A stretch of 64,000 nucleotides of DNA from an uncultured Coriobacteriaceae bacterium. Its GTDB lineage: Bacteria > Actinomycetota > Coriobacteriia > Coriobacteriales > UMGS124. The position numbers and the translations under genes were made by a program. Within the stretch, counting starts at the first letter, position 1, and every line of letters starts with the position of its first letter. The stretch spans positions 17,392 to 81,391 of the forward strand of contig UQBS01000007.1 in the NCBI GenBank assembly GCA_900539345.1. The letters run 5' to 3'. Shown piece by piece: positions 61,160-64,000 of this stretch. Below the pieces are notes generated by a model that worked only from the letters and a program-made list of their open reading frames with translations, searched no databases and was not told the DNA's origin.

Positions 61160-62359
61160 TCAGCGACGAATCGGGATTTCCCCATACGCCTTCGCGACCT
61201 CGGCGGCCACTGCATGCATGTCATACCCCGCCTCGGCAACGCGTGCGACACCCCCCGCACGGGCGGCAGGATCGGCGGGTGCCGCGGCGAGGGCGGCGGC
61301 CCATTGAGAGACATCAAACGGAATGCGACTCATCACACCACCCGCGTGCGCTTCTGGCGGCACGGCAGTCGATGCTACCACAGGCAGGCCCGCAGCCTGG
61401 GCCTCCACCGCGACGATGCCCAGCGCCTCGAAGGTCGAGGGCACGCAGAGCGCGTCCATGGCCTGGTAGAGCGAGGCCACGTCGTCGGTACGGCCATACA
61501 GGCGCACGCGGTCTTGCACGCCTAGCTCACAGGCACGGCAGCGCAACGCGACCTCGTAGGAACCGTCGCCGTCGTCCTCGCCTACCAGAAGCAGACAAGC
61601 GTTTTGTGGCGATGCGGCAAGCACGTCAACAAGGAAGAGCTGGTTTTTCTGGCTGCACAGCCTGCCTACACAGCCAAGCACGGCCTGATTGGACGCAAAG
61701 CCCAGCTCGGCCCGAAGTTTCTCCCGCACGCCGTCATCGAATGCGAACCTCTCGGGAACGATGCCGTTGCGCACAAGCGTAAAAGGTCGCGTGCCGAACA
61801 TGAATCGCCCCGCTGCCTGCGAGGGAGCCCACCGCACATCGGCGTACCCCCCAAACAGACCCGTGCATATGCGATGCAGGGCAAGCTTGAGCCAGCGCGT
61901 GGCACTCGGGCGCAGGTCGTTGTTGTGGCTGTGCACGATAACGCGCGCGACGCCGGCCCTCTTCGCCTCGCCGGCAAAGAGCAGCGCAAGTCCCTCGTAG
62001 ACATTGAGGTGGACGACGTCGTAGGCACCGCGCTCAAGCAGGCGGCGAAACTCCTTGAGGTTGGAGGTGACGCTACGGATGCTTGTGCCAAGAGCGATGG
62101 GCTCGATACCCATCTTGGCAAGCCGCGCGTCATAGGGGCCGGGCTGCACTCTACACGCCGCCAAGTCAACGGCCAGCCCCGTGCGGTCCATGCACTCGAG
62201 CAGCGTCGTGACGAATGCCTCGACCCCGCCCGACTCCCACTTTTCGCAAAAAACAAGGACACGCAGGGGTTGCGGCGATGCCTCACCTGCGTTGTCTTGG
62301 CATTCAAGCGTCACTGCGATCTCCTGGCTAGACGGTCCTGCGATATCGGTCGATTTCAT
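61160..62359 (-). CDS. GT4-type glycosyltransferase (EpsF/CapM-like)
   Basis: A 399-aa GT-B enzyme. N-terminal domain: VLVFCEKWESGGVEAFVTTLLECM (typical of EpsF-like), VVHLNVYEGLALLFAGEAKRAGV and IVHSHNND. C-terminal part: GCVGRLCSQKNQLFLVDVL, GRTDDVASLYQAMDALCVPSTFEALGIVAVEAQAAGLPVV (E-x7-E), as in GT4. It acts on polysaccharide precursors. ATG 62359 was preferred over GTG 62377, but neither has a clear ribosome-binding site. A TACAAT hexamer ends 6 nt before the ATG and might give a leaderless transcript. The gene heads the GT4-GT8-GT2 operon. Confidence 0.88.
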   Translation of the reverse strand: MKSTDIAGPSSQEIAVTLECQDNAGEASPQPLRVLVFCEKWESGGVEAFVTTLLECMDRTGLAVDLAACRVQPGPYDARLAKMGIEPIALGTSIRSVTSNLKEFRRLLERGAYDVVHLNVYEGLALLFAGEAKRAGVARVIVHSHNNDLRPSATRWLKLALHRICTGLFGGYADVRWAPSQAAGRFMFGTRPFTLVRNGIVPERFAFDDGVREKLRAELGFASNQAVLGCVGRLCSQKNQLFLVDVLAASPQNACLLLVGEDDGDGSYEVALRCRACELGVQDRVRLYGRTDDVASLYQAMDALCVPSTFEALGIVAVEAQAAGLPVVASTAVPPEAHAGGVMSRIPFDVSQWAAALAAAPADPAARAGGVARVAEAGYDMHAVAAEVAKAYGEIPIRR

Positions 62360-62768
62360 GACCGCATTGTACGGCACGGGGCACCCAAGCCCCTCTCAGG
62401 CACGCGCCAAATCGCCCAAGCGTCATCCTCCCCCCGGGGTGAGCAGGTCATAAAAGATGATGAGAGGCTCCTACGAAGCACATGATACGAGGCGGTGCAC
62501 CATGGCTTGTACATATATGTATGGGTGAAAAAGGACTAGTCCTATAGCCCAAAAAAGGTTGAATTCTAAGAGAAATACCAGCTAGATACCTTGTCCCTAG
62601 AATCTCATCCTTTACGATGATAGAAAGACGAACGCAAGTAAGGCATTATACATGTCAGCAAAGGCGAGGGAGCACACAGAGCCCAGCGAGCCTTTCTTAC
62701 TTCTGACAACTCATGAGCCTACGCAGCGTCCCCCCTTACGCTTGAGCGTCATGGCATCTCCCCTTGTA
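62360..62768. other. Long AT-rich intergenic region upstream of the GT4 operon
   Basis: More than 400 bp with no supported gene. It holds perfect palindromes TACATATATGTA (62510-62521) and GGACTAGTCC (62533-62542), inverted ATTCTA (62563-62568)/TAGAAT (62598-62603), and a perfect minus-strand TATAAT (plus 62645-62650) facing the GT4 gene. It may be a regulated promoter with a 270-280 nt leader. No riboswitch is recognised. Confidence 0.5.
62645..62650 (-). promoter_or_regulatory. Candidate -10 box for the GT4-GT8-GT2 operon
   Basis: Minus-strand TATAAT preceded by TG (TGTATAAT). No good -35 at 16-18 bp, which would fit an activator-dependent promoter. The distance to the GT4 start is about 285 nt. 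Confidence 0.35.
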
Positions 62769-62821
62769 GGACGGCGGGCCCGGTCGAACTTCCCCCCTTG
62801 CGACCGGAGCACCCGCCGTCC
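62769..62821 (-). terminator. Hairpin after the RluA-family gene
   Basis: GGACGGCGGG at 62769-62778 pairs with CCCGCCGTCC at 62812-62821, and inside CCGGTCG (62780-62786) pairs with CGACCGG (62801-62807). It lies 7 nt from the stop of the pseudouridine synthase gene on the minus strand; no T run is present. Confidence 0.65.
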
Positions 62822-62827
62822 GTCTGT

Positions 62828-63739
62828 TTATCTACCTTTGAGCAAGGTCCCGATCTGCGGCACATACGCGGCAAAACGCTCGTATCCCGAAGACTCGATG
62901 CACACCCCTTCGCCCGTCAGGGGATGCGTGAATGACTCCCGCCAGGCATGCAGCATGAGCGGCGCCCGCTCGGCACCACGGCGGCCGTACAGCATATCTC
63001 CCACAACAGGAAAACCCCTTGATGCCAGGTGCACGCGAATCTGATGTTTGCGCCCTGTGCCAAGCGTCACGAGAAGCAGCGAATGGCTCCCATCGGGACT
63101 CATGGCAAGGCGCTCGACATAGGTAAGGGCGTCTTGCCCTTGACCGGGGGCGCAGACGCGCATGCGACGGGCGTCGTGGCGATCGCGAGCCAGTGCGGCG
63201 TTGATGCGGTCGTGAGCCTTAGGATAGCCACCCTCAACCACGGCAAGATATCGCTTCTCCATCAGAGCGTGATCGGCAACAAGGGCGTCGAAAAGACCTT
63301 GGAACTCGACGGCCTTGGAAAAGAGTACGACGCCCGTTGTCTCAACATCGAGGCGTTGCACAGCCTGTGGGGACAGCACGCCCTCCCCTGCAGTCAGATA
63401 ATCTTCAACCCGACCCGTCAGCGTATCGGCATGCGTGCCGTCACCGTGCACAAGAAGCCCTGAGGGCTTCTCTGCGGCGATAATGAAGTCGTCCTCGTAG
63501 AGAGGAGCCCGAAGGGGCTCCTGCGAGGGTGTATGCGGGCTCACAGGCTCGACAGAGGCGTCAATACGGAGCTCGCCTGTACCAGAGTCGATTGTAGCAC
63601 GGCCTTGCGCGCGCAGACGGCCCGAGAGGGTCTTGGACACGCCGAGCGCGGCCAAGCAAGCCTGGACATCGCCTGTACCCTCCTTGGGCGTGAAATAGAA
63701 GCTGCTGCCTTCACGTCGAACGAACTGCGGCAATTGCAA
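62828..63739 (-). CDS. RluA-family pseudouridine synthase
   Basis: A 303-aa enzyme that isomerises uridines in rRNA or tRNA. An S4-like N-terminal segment (about 20-60: VSKTLSGRLRAQGRATID) and the catalytic domain (about 75-303): EDDFIIAAEKPSGLLVHGDG, VQRLDVETTGVVLFSK (catalytic Asp in RLD), KRYLAVVEG, LVTLGTGRKHQIRVHLASRGFPVVGDMLYG. The motifs match RluA/RluD; the target site is unknown. Start: TTG 63739 has GGAGGA 6 nt upstream; ATG 63757 is the alternative, without such a site. Monocistronic, followed by a GC-rich hairpin. Confidence 0.9.
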   Translation of the reverse strand: MQLPQFVRREGSSFYFTPKEGTGDVQACLAALGVSKTLSGRLRAQGRATIDSGTGELRIDASVEPVSPHTPSQEPLRAPLYEDDFIIAAEKPSGLLVHGDGTHADTLTGRVEDYLTAGEGVLSPQAVQRLDVETTGVVLFSKAVEFQGLFDALVADHALMEKRYLAVVEGGYPKAHDRINAALARDRHDARRMRVCAPGQGQDALTYVERLAMSPDGSHSLLLVTLGTGRKHQIRVHLASRGFPVVGDMLYGRRGAERAPLMLHAWRESFTHPLTGEGVCIESSGYERFAAYVPQIGTLLKGR

Positions 63740-63856
63740 AGTGATTCCTCCAGGCATAGCGCAAACGTTTTACGGGTTGAATACAGACGCCCTTACAGCC
63801 GCAACAGTATCGCACGAATAGCCGAGTTTGGCAGGAACGCCTGGCTACAGGCGCAC

Positions 63857-63894
63857 AAAAAGAGGGGCGCCCCTTTCGAGACGCCCCTCTTGCG
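63857..63894 (-). terminator. Terminator of the FMN-binding gene
   Basis: AAGAGGGGCG at 63860-63869 pairs with CGCCCCTCTT at 63882-63891; on the minus strand it is followed by five T. Confidence 0.92.
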
Positions 63895-63918
63895 AGATGC
63901 AACTATGTTGCTAGCGAA

Positions 63919-64000
63919 TTACTTTGCCTGCTCGAGGCAGTCCTCGACGGCCGTGAAGATGGCCTTGGAGGTGACGGTGGCGCCGGAGACGGCGTCGACG
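63919..64000 (-). CDS. C-terminus of an FMN-binding (FMN_bind) domain protein, partial
   Basis: Only the last 27 codons are visible: VDAVSGATVTSKAIFTAVEDCLEQAK then TAA. The SGATVTS motif is the site where FMN is attached to Thr by ApbE/flavin transferase in RnfG/NqrC-like and other FMN_bind proteins. Such domains are used in extracytosolic electron transfer, which is common in Coriobacteriia. The rest of the gene lies beyond the right edge, so the full architecture cannot be judged. It ends with a strong terminator. Confidence 0.85.
   Translation of the reverse strand, partial: VDAVSGATVTSKAIFTAVEDCLEQAK

Noticed and set aside
62652..63044. 130-codon plus-strand reading near the right end
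   Set aside because: Overlaps the well-supported RluA-family gene; composition is that of an AT-rich intergenic region plus shadow.

Overview
The window is high-GC DNA with Gram-positive actinobacterial gene content. The best fit is the class Coriobacteriia (Eggerthella/Slackia/Olsenella-like gut or oral anaerobes). The reasons are a Streptomyces-type dnaK-grpE-dnaJ-hspR heat-shock operon, a NikR-HypFCDE hydrogenase maturation cluster, small 2[4Fe-4S] ferredoxins, a TAXI-type TRAP binding lipoprotein, an FMN-bind protein, and very large exported proteins with three-repeat SLH modules. This is inference from gene content; I cannot name a species. No rRNA, tRNA, IS element, prophage or CRISPR array was seen.

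Layout. 1-2.2 kb: start of a TAXI solute-binding lipoprotein, a frameshifted AEC-family transporter and a Fur-family regulator. 2.2-4.6 kb: a 134-nt imperfect hairpin, a MoaE-like gene, a HEAT-repeat protein and the first copies of an intergenic repeat family. 4.6-11.6 kb: chaperone operon dnaK-grpE-dnaJ-hspR-clpB on the minus strand. 11.7-13.2 kb: a hypothetical gene and two small ferredoxins, again separated by repeats. 13.5-18.8 kb: nikR-hypF-hypC-hypD-hypE on the plus strand, followed by a glucose-6-phosphate isomerase and a short-chain dehydrogenase. 21.5-28.8 kb: a SlyD-like prolyl isomerase, two tandem TPR-like paralogues, a KdpD-like sensor with a degenerate kinase region, a flavodoxin, a membrane protein and a zinc-ribbon membrane protein.

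28.8-45.5 kb is a cell-envelope island of five very large minus-strand exported proteins. Each has SLH repeats joined to a different module: amidase plus glucosaminidase, NlpC/P60-like, BspA-type LRR plus CAP plus InlB-like repeats, amidase-like plus NlpC/P60, and an L,D-transpeptidase. 45.7-62.4 kb is a surface-polysaccharide or teichoic-acid-like locus: a three-domain glycosyltransferase, DUF4012 protein, GT4, polyprenyl-phosphate sugar transferase, Wzt/Wzm-type ABC exporter, an AT-richer GT2-TagF fusion, then GT2, GT8 and GT4. The window ends with an RluA-family pseudouridine synthase and the C-terminus of an FMN-binding protein.

The most unusual signal is a family of structured intergenic elements between 2.4 and 13 kb. 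Copies of about 90 nt (short form) or 105-145 nt (long form) keep an invariant set of loops while all three stems change in a compensatory way. Most copies start within a few bases of a stop codon, lie in the same orientation relative to that gene, and end in a T-tract. I do not recognise this family. Other points worth checking are an apparent CAG-to-TAG amber codon inside the repeat tail of the giant LRR/SLH protein, a NikR homologue lacking two of the four canonical nickel ligands, and a probable horizontally acquired GT2-TagF gene.
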